NCBI GenBank assembly: GCA_016190935.1
Contig: JACPPP010000110.1
Coordinates: forward strand, 1-40,897
DNA length: 40,897 nt
Source: Armatimonadota bacterium
GTDB lineage: Bacteria; Armatimonadota; UBA5829; DTLH01
Reading direction: 5' to 3'
Part shown: positions 8,192 through 15,559 of the stretch, in pieces
How positions within the stretch are numbered: the stretch's first letter is position 1
Layout of the letters: every line of letters starts with the position of its first letter
Translations under genes and position numbers: made by a program
The notes under the pieces: model-generated
What the model was told of the DNA's origin: nothing
The model's database searches: none
What the model saw: the letters and a program-made list of their open reading frames with translations, nothing else

Positions 8192-8658
8192 TTGCTTCTA
8201 TTCCTTGCGTCGATGCCGAAGAACGTGCGTCCGTTCCAATGGCAGCCGGTGATGGCCTTGGTTGCAGCGGTCAATGATCGATATCGCTTGCCCTGGTATT
8301 CGACCCCTCCAGACACAACGATCACCTCGTAGCGCGCTCCCTTCCATTCCCGGATGAGCTTTGTTCCGATAATGGGCATGTCGTCAGTAGCGCGTCTGCG
8401 CCTGCCGCTCTTCGTCTCAACTCTGATTCCGGTCTCATCATAGCCGTGCTCGATCAATAACTGCCGCAATCGGTCTCTGACAGTTTCCGGCAAGCCCCCG
8501 AAGGTGAACTCCTGGATGCGGTACGCAAGCCTGTTAATGATGAATGTGCGGTTGTAGGTTGGCGGCTCCGAACCAAACATCGTCATGTATAGAGCCTTCA
8601 GATCGTCGTGGCTCAGGCTGTGAAGGTTTGCCATCTGCTGTTGTACTAGGTCCGCCAC
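8188..8658 (-). CDS. DUF2924 protein, recombinase-associated
   Basis: A 156-aa protein starting at GTG 8658, preceded by a strong GAGGAGGT ribosome site at a short 4-nt spacing; the ATG 33 bases upstream has no such site. It matches DUF2924: an N-terminal helical part (ALYMTMFGSEPPTYNRTFIINRLAYRIQE), then the conserved C-terminal block (GTKLIREWKG...YEV...V.YQGKRYRSLTAATKAITG.HWNG..FFGI). DUF2924 genes repeatedly precede serine recombinases, and it may act as a recombination-directionality or accessory factor. That role is not established. It overlaps the recombinase start. Confidence 0.85.
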   Translation of the reverse strand: MADLVQQQMANLHSLSHDDLKALYMTMFGSEPPTYNRTFIINRLAYRIQEFTFGGLPETVRDRLRQLLIEHGYDETGIRVETKSGRRRRATDDMPIIGTKLIREWKGARYEVIVVSGGVEYQGKRYRSLTAATKAITGCHWNGRTFFGIDARNRSK

Positions 8659-8752
8659 GATACCTCCTCGATAACCGTTCCTCGTGACCATTCATCACTC
8701 ACGTCGGCAACAAAAGCAAGTTTTCAAGAACAGAGACTGCTCATTCCAGGCG

Positions 8753-9169
8753 CTATTTCCGAACAGCTTTTGCTGATGCCGCCGCGCGCATCTGGGCGAG
8801 CGTCTTGCCCTTGGTCCACTGGGCGTGCGGGCGATCCTTGAAGGTCTTCCAGCTTCCGCCCCATTCGAGGCCGCACTGCTGGGCGATCTTCCCGAACACA
8901 TCCCACGGGCCGTTCCAGGTAACCTTGCCGTTGATAACAAAGGCGTAGTCGGCTGCGAGACCGAAGTTGTGCCAGGAGTACCCGCCGCGCGCGTTGGTCA
9001 CGATGCTCCCGGGCGCGGTGCGGCCCTTGGCGTATAGCTGGTTCTGGCTCACGATGGACCTGTAGCCCCAAGTCAGAACGACCTTGATGCCATGGTCGGC
9101 AAGCTTCTTCTCGAAGAGGTTGAGCTTCTTGGCGAACTCGGGGTCAAGCCCGACTCTCGACGCGCTCAT
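8753..9169 (-). CDS. M15-family peptidase, putative phage endolysin
   Basis: A 138-aa protein of the VanY/CwlK-like M15 group, zinc peptidases that cleave peptide crosslinks or stems of peptidoglycan. The signature residues are present: Arg37 (GYRS), the zinc ligands His67 and Asp74 in SWHNFGLAADY, and the last ligand His115 in RPHAQW. Length is normal for a single-domain enzyme. There is no signal peptide and no holin-like gene next to it, so release would need an unseen holin. It has a GGGAGAG ribosome site and overlaps the preceding small gene by four bases. Lysis is the likely role; the position among integration genes rather than after tail genes is unusual. Confidence 0.85.
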   Translation of the reverse strand: MSASRVGLDPEFAKKLNLFEKKLADHGIKVVLTWGYRSIVSQNQLYAKGRTAPGSIVTNARGGYSWHNFGLAADYAFVINGKVTWNGPWDVFGKIAQQCGLEWGGSWKTFKDRPHAQWTKGKTLAQMRAAASAKAVRK

Positions 9170-9375
9170 CGGCTCTCTCCCTTCGGAAGCGATTTGGCGC
9201 TATGAACGCTCTTGTCAGCGAAAACATCAAGTCCAGAGTTCGCAAGCGTGCGGCCTTTATTCATCTGGTTCATCTCGCGTTTCCTCCTGCGCAGTATTCC
9301 GGCGGCAAGAATCCCCGCCACCTCAGCCATTCTGTCATCAAAGGTCAGCCGGTTCGGATAGCAGTCTGTAGGCAT
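9166..9375 (-). CDS. 69-aa accessory protein of the recombinase region
   Basis: The start at ATG 9375 is fixed by AGGAGGT at a 6-nt spacing; a longer frame from 9447 would run through the promoter-like element and is rejected. The product has an N-terminal segment PNRLTFDDRMAEVAGILAAG, a basic patch (RRRKR) and a C-terminal LDVFADKSVHSA motif. I associate this short motif with small proteins that accompany DUF2924/serine recombinase modules. Function is unknown. It is the first gene behind promoter element A, so it leads the operon M15 peptidase - DUF2924 - recombinase - HTH. Confidence 0.65.
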   Translation of the reverse strand: MPTDCYPNRLTFDDRMAEVAGILAAGILRRRKREMNQMNKGRTLANSGLDVFADKSVHSAKSLPKGESR

Positions 9376-9415
9376 GAACAACCTCCTGGGGCTTCGTAAG
9401 AGACTGAGCAGCCTC

Positions 9416-9455
9416 CAGTTGATATTTACTGGCGGGGATTCCAGCATGCCGGGAA
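9416..9455 (-). promoter_or_regulatory. Repeated phage promoter/operator element, copy A
   Basis: Read on the minus strand: TTCCCGGCA (9455-9447), 11 nt, then CCGCCAGTAAATATCAACTG (9435-9416). The 20-nt core is identical to copies B (13401-13420) and C (35569-35588) and the 11-nt spacing is kept in all three. It starts 1 bp after the stop of the sigma-like gene and lies 40 nt before the 69-aa gene. The core holds the dyad CCAGT-N8-ACTGG. Confidence 0.75.
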
Positions 9456-9456
9456 T

Positions 9457-10044
9457 CTACACGTACTCGTCCAACCCGTGTTCCAGGAACAGGAAAGCGA
9501 TCCGACGTCGAAGCTCGTCGATCTTGTGCCTGGAGACCCCGTCCTCGCGGGCGATATCGACAATCGTGCGCTCCTGCAGTCGCACGCACAGGTTCTGCAG
9601 ATCGGCGGGAAGAAGGGATACCGCGCATTGCACATCGATGCGCATCTCCAGAATGTCGAACGCTCGGCGGCTGATGCGACCCGTGGCCATCAGATACCCC
9701 TCGGCGTCGATGGCTTCCCCGCGCGACACCCTGTCACCCGTCTCGGTCTCGATTGTCTCGTCGAGGGAGCAGTCGTGCTGTCGGAAGTCGAACTGACTGG
9801 TGAGCCTCGCGCTGACCATGGTTCGGATCTTGTTGTCGAGCACGGTGTTGATGAACGTCTTGAGCGTTCCTTTTCGGGGATTGTGCTTGGGAAGTTGCTG
9901 GCGCAGGTGAAGCGACAGGTCCTGTTCGATGTCTTCTTGATCGCTTCTTGTGTAGCCCGCCTGACCTATCAGGCGGCGTGTCTTGTAGCGGATGAGGTTG
10001 GTGGCATAGTCGTTGAGCCCCTCAAATGGATTGGTGTGATGCAT
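9457..10044 (-). CDS. Phage-encoded RNA polymerase sigma-like factor
   Basis: A 195-aa protein of small-sigma architecture. An N-terminal region-2-like helical part (YKTRRLIGQAGYTRSDQEDI and following; residues about 18-90) is followed by a linker and a region-4 helix-turn-helix (about 140-190; LPADLQNLCVRLQERTIVDIAREDG). It should recruit host RNA polymerase to phage promoters. The three-copy element of this prophage is an obvious candidate target, because copy A starts just after its stop codon. It might alternatively be a terminase-like or HTH regulator, but the 2/4 layout favours sigma. Its own promoter is unclear; 10045-10316 has palindromes that could control it. Confidence 0.7.
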   Translation of the reverse strand: MHHTNPFEGLNDYATNLIRYKTRRLIGQAGYTRSDQEDIEQDLSLHLRQQLPKHNPRKGTLKTFINTVLDNKIRTMVSARLTSQFDFRQHDCSLDETIETETGDRVSRGEAIDAEGYLMATGRISRRAFDILEMRIDVQCAVSLLPADLQNLCVRLQERTIVDIAREDGVSRHKIDELRRRIAFLFLEHGLDEYV

Positions 10045-10166
10045 TTCGCCTCCTCGGTCGGTTCAGCTCTCGAACCTCCCGGGGAGGACTGCAGACCTTC
10101 GCGGATCACCGGTTGGGTTGCAGGCTCACGTGAGATGCTCTCGCCGAACCTTTCAACCGGGAATCT

Positions 10167-10312
10167 CGAAATTTCGCCGATGTAGATGGGGAGCAACGGC
10201 CAAATGCACCGTTGAGAGGGGTGTAGAGGATAGTACCAAGATGCAAAAAGGGCAGGAAAAAATCCGTAAGAATTTCTTCCTGCCCTCGTCTGGGGTCAGC
10301 GAAATTTCGCTG
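10167..10312. promoter_or_regulatory. Two palindromic sites upstream of the sigma-like gene
   Basis: The perfect palindrome CGAAATTTCG occurs at 10167-10176 and again at 10301-10310 (with c10300), the second time extended to the 16-bp perfect palindrome CAGCGAAATTTCGCTG (10297-10312). The region lies upstream of the leftward sigma-like gene, with the terminator of the preceding gene in between. Paired palindromes 130 bp apart are typical of dimeric regulator sites. No protein can be assigned to them. Confidence 0.5.
10245..10285 (-). terminator. Rho-independent terminator after the 350-aa gene
   Basis: On the minus strand GGGCAGGAA and TTCCTGCCC pair over 9 bp, with further A-T pairs inside, and TTTTT follows directly. 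It ends the leftward lexA-like/390-aa/350-aa operon 31 bp after the last stop codon, so the sigma-like gene downstream should have its own promoter. Confidence 0.75.
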
Positions 10313-10316
10313 GAGG

Positions 10317-11369
10317 CTATTCAGGCTCTATGTGGAAGCGGGCCCGCCAACCCTTTGTCTCTTTCACATAGAAGAACGGATCACCCGGAATCTTGAAGAA
10401 CACGCGGAGGTCCTTTGCGAGATTCTCCCTTCGCTTCTGGATGACTCGGTCCGCCGTCGGTCTGCTCCAGTCGAAGTCACCGTGACCCTTGGCGAACTCC
10501 CGAAGAAGGTTCCATTGCTCAGTGGGATCGCCGTTCTTCTTGTTGGCCATGCCCATTTGGGAGCAGTTAAAGACTCCGGTTTCCGACTTGACCTTGACTG
10601 ACACCTTATCTCCGTAAATGAAGCGGATTTCAAGATCGGACCACTGTGCGCCTGATGGTGTATTGAACCTGCGCACTCCATCTCCGGACCCCGCTGTGGA
10701 AACAACTGATGAATGGAATCTGGTCAGCGCGTCCCCGACAGTCGGATTACTGGTAGGCTTTCCGTCGCTGAGAATCATGATATCTGGAAGCGTAAGGAAT
10801 AGAGCCTCGTGGTCATCAAGTATTGATCTACAGGAGGGAGTGCAGAACTGTGCAGTTGGGGATATGAGGATGAAGGGTCCCGGCTGTCGGGCGGCGATTG
10901 TGCTGACTACGTCGTGGAAGTCTTCTTGTCTGAACTGTATCGTCATGAATACCGGAAAGACAGAACCCGCCAACGGCACATCTAACCCAAGTTGCGTGGT
11001 CTTCCGCAAATCCTGGAGCGCCTCAGCGTTCATGTCGAGGGAAAGCAATTCGCCGATTTTCGAGTGCAGTTTCCATCGGTCGAGTTCGTAGACGACCAAG
11101 TCCTGGGTGGCCGGATAGACCGTATCGCACATCGGAGGCTCGCATCGGCAAACCGCTGCGATGCGATCATCCGCCCTGTAGACCACCTCGTGGAAGCAGT
11201 TGCACGATCCTGTCGGACAAGGTATGGATGTGGCCGGAGTCTGCCGAGGCTTCAAGAAGACCCTTGCCATGTCGAGATCGTCTCCTGACTTGAGCCGCCA
11301 TTCCGCCTCGACTGCTGCGAGACCAGGAATCGATTCACAAGCAGACCAGAAGCTACGGTTCGTCCTCAT
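10317..11369 (-). CDS. Conserved protein of unknown function, 350 aa, with Cys cluster (second gene of pair)
   Basis: I cannot assign a known function. The N-terminal third carries a dense Cys/His cluster at about residues 50-81 (CPTGSCNCFH...CRCEPPMC), which looks like a zinc site. The middle part is alpha/beta-like, and the C-terminus (about 300-345; RENLAKDLRVFFKIPGDPFFY) has the look of a winged-helix regulator. The start overlaps the upstream 390-aa gene by 17 bases, with AAGGA as ribosome site, so the two products are probably made together. They share an operon with the LexA-like repressor and would be expressed in the lysogen. A defence, superinfection-exclusion or regulatory role is inference. 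Confidence 0.7.
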   Translation of the reverse strand: MRTNRSFWSACESIPGLAAVEAEWRLKSGDDLDMARVFLKPRQTPATSIPCPTGSCNCFHEVVYRADDRIAAVCRCEPPMCDTVYPATQDLVVYELDRWKLHSKIGELLSLDMNAEALQDLRKTTQLGLDVPLAGSVFPVFMTIQFRQEDFHDVVSTIAARQPGPFILISPTAQFCTPSCRSILDDHEALFLTLPDIMILSDGKPTSNPTVGDALTRFHSSVVSTAGSGDGVRRFNTPSGAQWSDLEIRFIYGDKVSVKVKSETGVFNCSQMGMANKKNGDPTEQWNLLREFAKGHGDFDWSRPTADRVIQKRRENLAKDLRVFFKIPGDPFFYVKETKGWRARFHIEPE

Positions 11370-12531
11370 CTTCCTTACCTTCAGGAGTGATGATGAACTC
11401 CCTCTTCTTCAACCATGCCTCGACCAACTCGCCATCGTCATCGCGTGAGAACTGCGCTACATTCGACGGTCGAATGCTGACTGTTCTCGGGTTCTTCGCG
11501 TCCTCGAACTTGACATGGAAGCCGGCCTTGAGAATGGGAACCCCCGATGGGATCTTGCGTTCCTTATCAGCAAGCATAGCGAAGATATCGTCAGCCTTCC
11601 ATATCTCGATCTCCTTGTAAGGTCCTCCCCAGAAGAACTGGAGTTCCTTGAGCTTTATCCATTCGATGCCTTCGATGTCGGAGCAAACCAGCGAATCAGC
11701 GCCGCTATCTCGAAGAGGCTTGAGAGTGTACTTCCCGTCACCCGGAAAGAAGTCTTCGTTCCCAAACAAGTGGAGACCCAACATCCTCTTGTAGAGGTCT
11801 ACTTCACCCCTTGTTCCTGCATTGATGCCGATCTCACCGGTGGCGGGCTGATAGATGAGTACGTCATGCTTCCCTGGGCGGTAGTACACGCAGCCTGGTT
11901 CACCGTCCACCATGCTGCCTTCCCGCTTGCACGGTTCGCCGTGGCGTACCAGAAACCACATGCCGTCTTCCCGGACGTAGTGGAACACCCTGCTGCCGCG
12001 CCCACGATTGTGTTCCACGAACCAGTTGTCTAGGTCGGTTTCGAGTGCGCGGATCACGTCTTCACTCGGAGGTGCGAGATCGGTATTCTCATCATCCTTG
12101 GCCTGGAAGTACTGAAACGTGCGCGCTCTGGTCAGCAACTGCTCCGAGTGCTTGCTCTCAAGAAGTCGCGGGTTCTGAAAGTAAACCTGGATTGCGACGT
12201 CTGTAGGCGTGGGATCGGGACGGCCGTCTATGACTATCCCCTCGACATCGGCCTCTCGCAAGAGCTCGTCCATCGCCTCAGGTGTGGACATCTCATTCAC
12301 CAGATGGAGTACCTCCACGAGATCGCTCGGGACGTGGTCGTCGGGAGTTATCAAGATAGCGGCAAGCGCGTCGTAGTCGAAGCCGTCGGCCTCCGTCTCG
12401 GGCGACGGTATCGTAAAGCCTCTGTTGGAAAAGTAGTGAGCGTGCGGGTACAGGAAACGAGTCAGGTTTTGGACTGACACGGCTTTCAGTGTGTCAGGCT
12501 GCGAGAAACGTCTGAGATTGAATGTGGGCAT
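11353..12531 (-). CDS. Conserved protein of unknown function, about 390 aa (first gene of pair)
   Basis: The start at ATG 12531 has GAAAGGAAAG just upstream; the longer frame from 12618 would run into the LexA-like gene and is rejected. The N-terminus (MPTFNLRRFSQPDTLKAV) and the C-terminal block (RTVSIRPSNVAQFSRDDDGE, then VEAWLKKREFI) read like a family I recall as conserved hypothetical in many bacteria, without function. The C-terminal block looks like a winged helix. There are no membrane segments or nuclease motifs. It lies 49 bp behind the LexA-like gene and is followed by the 350-aa gene with a 17-bp overlap. Confidence 0.7.
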   Translation of the reverse strand: MPTFNLRRFSQPDTLKAVSVQNLTRFLYPHAHYFSNRGFTIPSPETEADGFDYDALAAILITPDDHVPSDLVEVLHLVNEMSTPEAMDELLREADVEGIVIDGRPDPTPTDVAIQVYFQNPRLLESKHSEQLLTRARTFQYFQAKDDENTDLAPPSEDVIRALETDLDNWFVEHNRGRGSRVFHYVREDGMWFLVRHGEPCKREGSMVDGEPGCVYYRPGKHDVLIYQPATGEIGINAGTRGEVDLYKRMLGLHLFGNEDFFPGDGKYTLKPLRDSGADSLVCSDIEGIEWIKLKELQFFWGGPYKEIEIWKADDIFAMLADKERKIPSGVPILKAGFHVKFEDAKNPRTVSIRPSNVAQFSRDDDGELVEAWLKKREFIITPEGKEDEDEP

Positions 12532-12580
12532 GCTGCTTTCCTTTCTTGTTTCGATTCCTCTCGGAAGCGATATCGACCTT

Positions 12581-13243
12581 TCAGTCAGCGCCCCGGACAG
12601 CCACGACCTTCCCCACAATTCTCAGGTCGTCGTCTGGACCTATGGGCATCGGCTTGTATTTCGGATTCTCCGGCCGGAGTTCAATCCGGTCGTCCGTGAT
12701 ATAGAGCCTCTTTACTGTCGCCTCGTCCTCAAGCAGCGCCACGACTATGTCGCCACTCTCGGACACAGGCTGTTGGCGGACAATCAGCGTGTCTCCCTCA
12801 TTAATGCCCGCGCCTTTCATGCTGTCGCCTTGCACAGCAAGAGCGAAGAACCGACCGCCTGACACCACGCTGCTGTCCACCAAGACCTCACCAATAACAT
12901 TCTCGTCCGCCAAGATCGGTAGTCCTGCGGCTACCCTGCCGATCACCGGCACGGAGACAAGGCCCAAAACCGGGCTGACAGGTTCCCGGACGATTGCCAG
13001 TCCCCTGGCTTTGCCCGGATCTCTCTTCAGATAGCCCTTGCGAACGAGCTGGCTGATCTGGTCGTGAGCGCTCGCGTTCGTGATGCCCAGCAACTCGCCA
13101 AGCTCGGCCACGGTCGGCGGAAAGCCGTGCTGGTCAACAAACCTCTGAATTGCCCTGAGCGTTCTCAACTGCGTGTCGCTTATCTCCGCAGTCGGCTTGC
13201 GCCCAGGCTTGAGTCTTTCACTTGAGCTGTTCTTGGGGTCCAT
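12581..13243 (-). CDS. LexA-like repressor with self-cleavage domain
   Basis: A 220-aa protein with an N-terminal winged HTH (about 22-82; DQHGFPPTVAELGELLGITN) and a C-terminal S24 peptidase domain. The cleavage site Ala106-Gly107 (VAAGLPI), the nucleophile Ser141 (GDSM) and the general base Lys178 (ATVKRL) are all present, so RecA-stimulated self-cleavage is expected. It carries an extended basic N-terminus. Its position at the divergent centre of the prophage, opposite the replication operon, makes it the likely lysogeny repressor, although it looks more like LexA than like CI. It leads an operon with the two unknown genes. DNA damage would lift repression. Confidence 0.92.
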   Translation of the reverse strand: MDPKNSSSERLKPGRKPTAEISDTQLRTLRAIQRFVDQHGFPPTVAELGELLGITNASAHDQISQLVRKGYLKRDPGKARGLAIVREPVSPVLGLVSVPVIGRVAAGLPILADENVIGEVLVDSSVVSGGRFFALAVQGDSMKGAGINEGDTLIVRQQPVSESGDIVVALLEDEATVKRLYITDDRIELRPENPKYKPMPIGPDDDLRIVGKVVAVRGAD

Positions 13244-13283
13244 ACTACTTCACCACCAAAGAAGATAAGCCGCTATGCACAAG

Positions 13284-13301
13284 GCAAGCGACCGCAAGCG
13301 A
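13284..13301. promoter_or_regulatory. Tandem octamers at the lexA-like transcription start, candidate operator
   Basis: GCAAGCGA occurs twice (13284-13291 and 13294-13301), separated by two bases, just downstream of the -10 box of the lexA-like promoter. A tandem repeat on the start site is a natural place for autoregulation. A further 10-bp palindrome CACGTACGTG is centred at 13360. Neither is a known SOS box. Confidence 0.4.
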
Positions 13302-13304
13302 GAG

Positions 13305-13333
13305 ATTATATCACCTAATGGCTGTCTGGTCAA
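13305..13333 (-). promoter_or_regulatory. Sigma70 promoter of the lexA-like operon
   Basis: On the minus strand TTGACC (13333-13328) and the perfect TATAAT (13310-13305) are separated by exactly 17 bp, about 62 bp before the lexA-like ATG. This is the best host-type promoter in the prophage and suits expression in the lysogen. Confidence 0.8.
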
Positions 13334-13380
13334 TTGCAATATCCGCTCGGTTCTTCACGTACGTGGAAGCCGCGCAGAAA

Positions 13381-13420
13381 TTCCCGGCAACCACCCCCAA
13401 CCGCCAGTAAATATCAACTG
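13381..13420 (+). promoter_or_regulatory. Repeated phage promoter/operator element, copy B
   Basis: TTCCCGGCA (13381-13389), 11 nt, then CCGCCAGTAAATATCAACTG (13401-13420). It faces the replication operon, whose first start codon lies 65 nt downstream, and stands back to back with the lexA-like promoter. Sequence and spacing match copies A and C. Confidence 0.75.
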
Positions 13421-13485
13421 TGGACGGGCTGGCTGAGTCCAGTTTAGTCCCGGGGGCGCGCCTCAAACCTTGACTGGAGGACAGA

Positions 13486-13800
13486 TTGATACGAACGGTA
13501 TACAAGTTCACATTCGACGACAGCGTAGCGATGGACGACGTCGAGCGAATACTCGCATTGTCCGCTATTCCCGTGGAGTCGATCCACGGTGAGTCTGCGA
13601 TGTTGGTCGACGGCAGATTTGCCGTGAATAAGAGGCGTCGCACCTGCCTGATAGACGCGGAGTCTCAGCTCGGAAACGACCTCGCGAGAGTGTTCACAGG
13701 ATTCCTGAACGCCAACGCCGGTGGCAGCTTCCGAGTCGATTTCGGGGAGACCGGCGAGCGGCTCGGCGATGTGCTCGATCTGTATGGAGCATTCGCATGA
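13486..13800 (+). CDS. Small conserved phage protein, first gene of the replication operon
   Basis: A 104-aa protein that starts at TTG 13486; GGAGG lies 5 nt upstream and no ATG fits. It has an alternating beta/alpha pattern (TVYKFTFDDSVAMDDVERIL...CLIDAESQLGNDLARVFTGFL). I recall similar short proteins beside Cas4/RecB-like nuclease genes in phages, without known function. It overlaps the nuclease gene by four bases. A role as partner of that nuclease is inference. Confidence 0.65.
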   Translation: MIRTVYKFTFDDSVAMDDVERILALSAIPVESIHGESAMLVDGRFAVNKRRRTCLIDAESQLGNDLARVFTGFLNANAGGSFRVDFGETGERLGDVLDLYGAFA

Positions 13801-14825
13801 ACGAGCCGATGCTCACCACCTACTCATTCTGGAACTCGTTCCGCAACTGCCGGAAAGCCTGCGAGTGGAGGTATCTGAGAGAACTGGTCCCCATCGGTCG
13901 GGACCAGGCCCTCTCATTCGGAACGCTCATCCACACGTGCCTTGAGATGTGGCACGGCGGTGACGGCCTGGATTCCGTGCTCGACTTCCTCGACAGATCA
14001 CTGCCGAACCGGGCGCAGGACGAATCGCGGAAGTCCGACTGGCACTTGGCCAGAGCAATGATGACCGGCTATGCCGCACGGTACGCAACTGAGGATTTCG
14101 ATATCGTCGCTCTTGAGAAAACGTTCGAGGGCAAGATCATCAATCCCGCTACCGGAGCATGTTCCCGCAGCTTGACCATGGCCGGAAAGGTAGACGGCAT
14201 AGTGCGGATGCGGGCAACTGGTGAGCACTACATCCTCGAGCACAAGACGGCCTCGCAAGTGGACGCCGACTATCTGGAACGCCTATGGACTGATCTCCAG
14301 ATCACGCTGTATGCGCGCTACATCGAGCAGACGCTCGGTATTCGCATCGCTGGCGTCATCTACAATGTGCTCGTCAAGGCCAAGCTCCAGCAGGCCAAGG
14401 GCGAGACCGAAGCCGAGTTCGAATCCCGCCGCGCCGACCTGCTGTCCAAATCCAAGACCGGCAAGTCTGCCGCCACGCGCAAGTTGCCGGAATCGGATGA
14501 GGCATTTCAAAACCGGCTCGCAGCCAAGTACGCGGAGCCGGATATGTTCTGTCGAGAAGCTCTCTATATCTCGCGCGACCAGTTCGACGCGATGAAGAGC
14601 GACCTCTGGGAGCTTACCCAGCAGTTCCTCGACTGCAGACGGCGCGACGCGTTCTGCCGGAACACATCCTACTGCTTCGCCAACCATCGGACGTGCGCAT
14701 ACTTCCCGCTCTGTCGTTCAAACGGCAGCGAGAACGTGATCGCCAACTTCTACGAGACGAGACCGCCACACGAGGAGCTGCGGTCGGACTCTGAGATATC
14801 AACCGCCCACAAGGAGGCATTCTGA
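13797..14825 (+). CDS. PD-(D/E)XK nuclease, RecB/Cas4-like, with Fe-S cysteines
   Basis: A 342-aa protein of the PDDEXK_1 type. The active site is visible as GKVDGIV (about 130-136) and LEHKTA (E-x-K, about 146-151), with a QxxxY-like helix (LQITLYARYIE). A cysteine at about residue 18 and a C-terminal cluster (CRNTSYCFANHRTCAYFPLC) resemble the four ligands of a 4Fe-4S cluster in AddB/Cas4 enzymes. It should process double-strand ends in the phage recombination system, alongside the Sak4-like ATPase that follows. The stop overlaps the next start by one base (TGATG). Confidence 0.85.
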   Translation: MNEPMLTTYSFWNSFRNCRKACEWRYLRELVPIGRDQALSFGTLIHTCLEMWHGGDGLDSVLDFLDRSLPNRAQDESRKSDWHLARAMMTGYAARYATEDFDIVALEKTFEGKIINPATGACSRSLTMAGKVDGIVRMRATGEHYILEHKTASQVDADYLERLWTDLQITLYARYIEQTLGIRIAGVIYNVLVKAKLQQAKGETEAEFESRRADLLSKSKTGKSAATRKLPESDEAFQNRLAAKYAEPDMFCREALYISRDQFDAMKSDLWELTQQFLDCRRRDAFCRNTSYCFANHRTCAYFPLCRSNGSENVIANFYETRPPHEELRSDSEISTAHKEAF

Positions 14826-15559
14826 TGCTACTTCCAACCCAGAAGACACCGCCCAAGCCAAACCTGGCGGACCTCACGGTGCTGGTCTACGGCGCAACAA
14901 AGATAGGCAAATCGACCTGGTGCTCGAACGCGGACCGTGCGGTGTTCCTCTCGACCGAGCCTGGCTTGAACTCCCTGGAGGTATTCCAGGTTCCGATCCG
15001 GTCGTGGGACGAGCTGCTCGCGGCCTGCGGAGAAATAGCCGAGGGTAATCACGAGTTCAAGACCGTGATACTCGACACCGTCGACAACGCGTATCGAATG
15101 TGCGCCGAGCACGTCTGCCGCAAGTTCAAGGTCGAGCACGAGTCCGATCTCGGCTACGGCAAGGGCTTCGCTCTCACCAACAACGAGTTCCAGCGCGTCC
15201 TGAACAAGCTCGCTTTCATGCCCTGCGGCTTGTATCTCATCTCCCATTCCCAGGAGGTGGAGATAGAGACCCGCACCGGCAAGTACAACAAAACCGTGCC
15301 GACACTGCCGGAGAAGGCCAGAAAGATCGTTCTCGGCTTAGTCGACATGGTCCTCTACTGCGACATCGAAACGGCGGCAGGTACCGACAACAAGATGGCG
15401 GCTCGCCGAGTCATGCGCACTAAGCCCAGTCTTAACTATGAGGCCGGTGACCGTACCGGCAAACTGCCCGAAGTGATCGATCTCGACTACGCCAAGTTCA
15501 CCGAGGCGTTCAACGCCACGGCTGACACCAAGAAAACACCCAAGGAGGCAACCCGATGA
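14825..15559 (+). CDS. Sak4-like AAA ATPase (AAA_24), recombinase/annealing role
   Basis: A 244-aa P-loop ATPase with Walker A at 23-31 (GATKIGKST) and Walker B at about 81-87 (VILDTVD). The length and layout match phage AAA_24/Sak4 proteins, RecA-fold ATPases that promote single-strand annealing and recombination together with a single-strand binding protein. The next gene (DUF669) is the usual partner. AAGGAGG precedes the ATG. The gene overlaps both neighbours by one to four bases. Confidence 0.85.
   Translation: MLLPTQKTPPKPNLADLTVLVYGATKIGKSTWCSNADRAVFLSTEPGLNSLEVFQVPIRSWDELLAACGEIAEGNHEFKTVILDTVDNAYRMCAEHVCRKFKVEHESDLGYGKGFALTNNEFQRVLNKLAFMPCGLYLISHSQEVEIETRTGKYNKTVPTLPEKARKIVLGLVDMVLYCDIETAAGTDNKMAARRVMRTKPSLNYEAGDRTGKLPEVIDLDYAKFTEAFNATADTKKTPKEATR

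Noticed and set aside
10141-10165. A fourth element copy upstream of the sigma-like gene (TTCCCGG on the minus strand)
   Set aside because: The first block is similar, but the 20-nt core is absent at the required distance.
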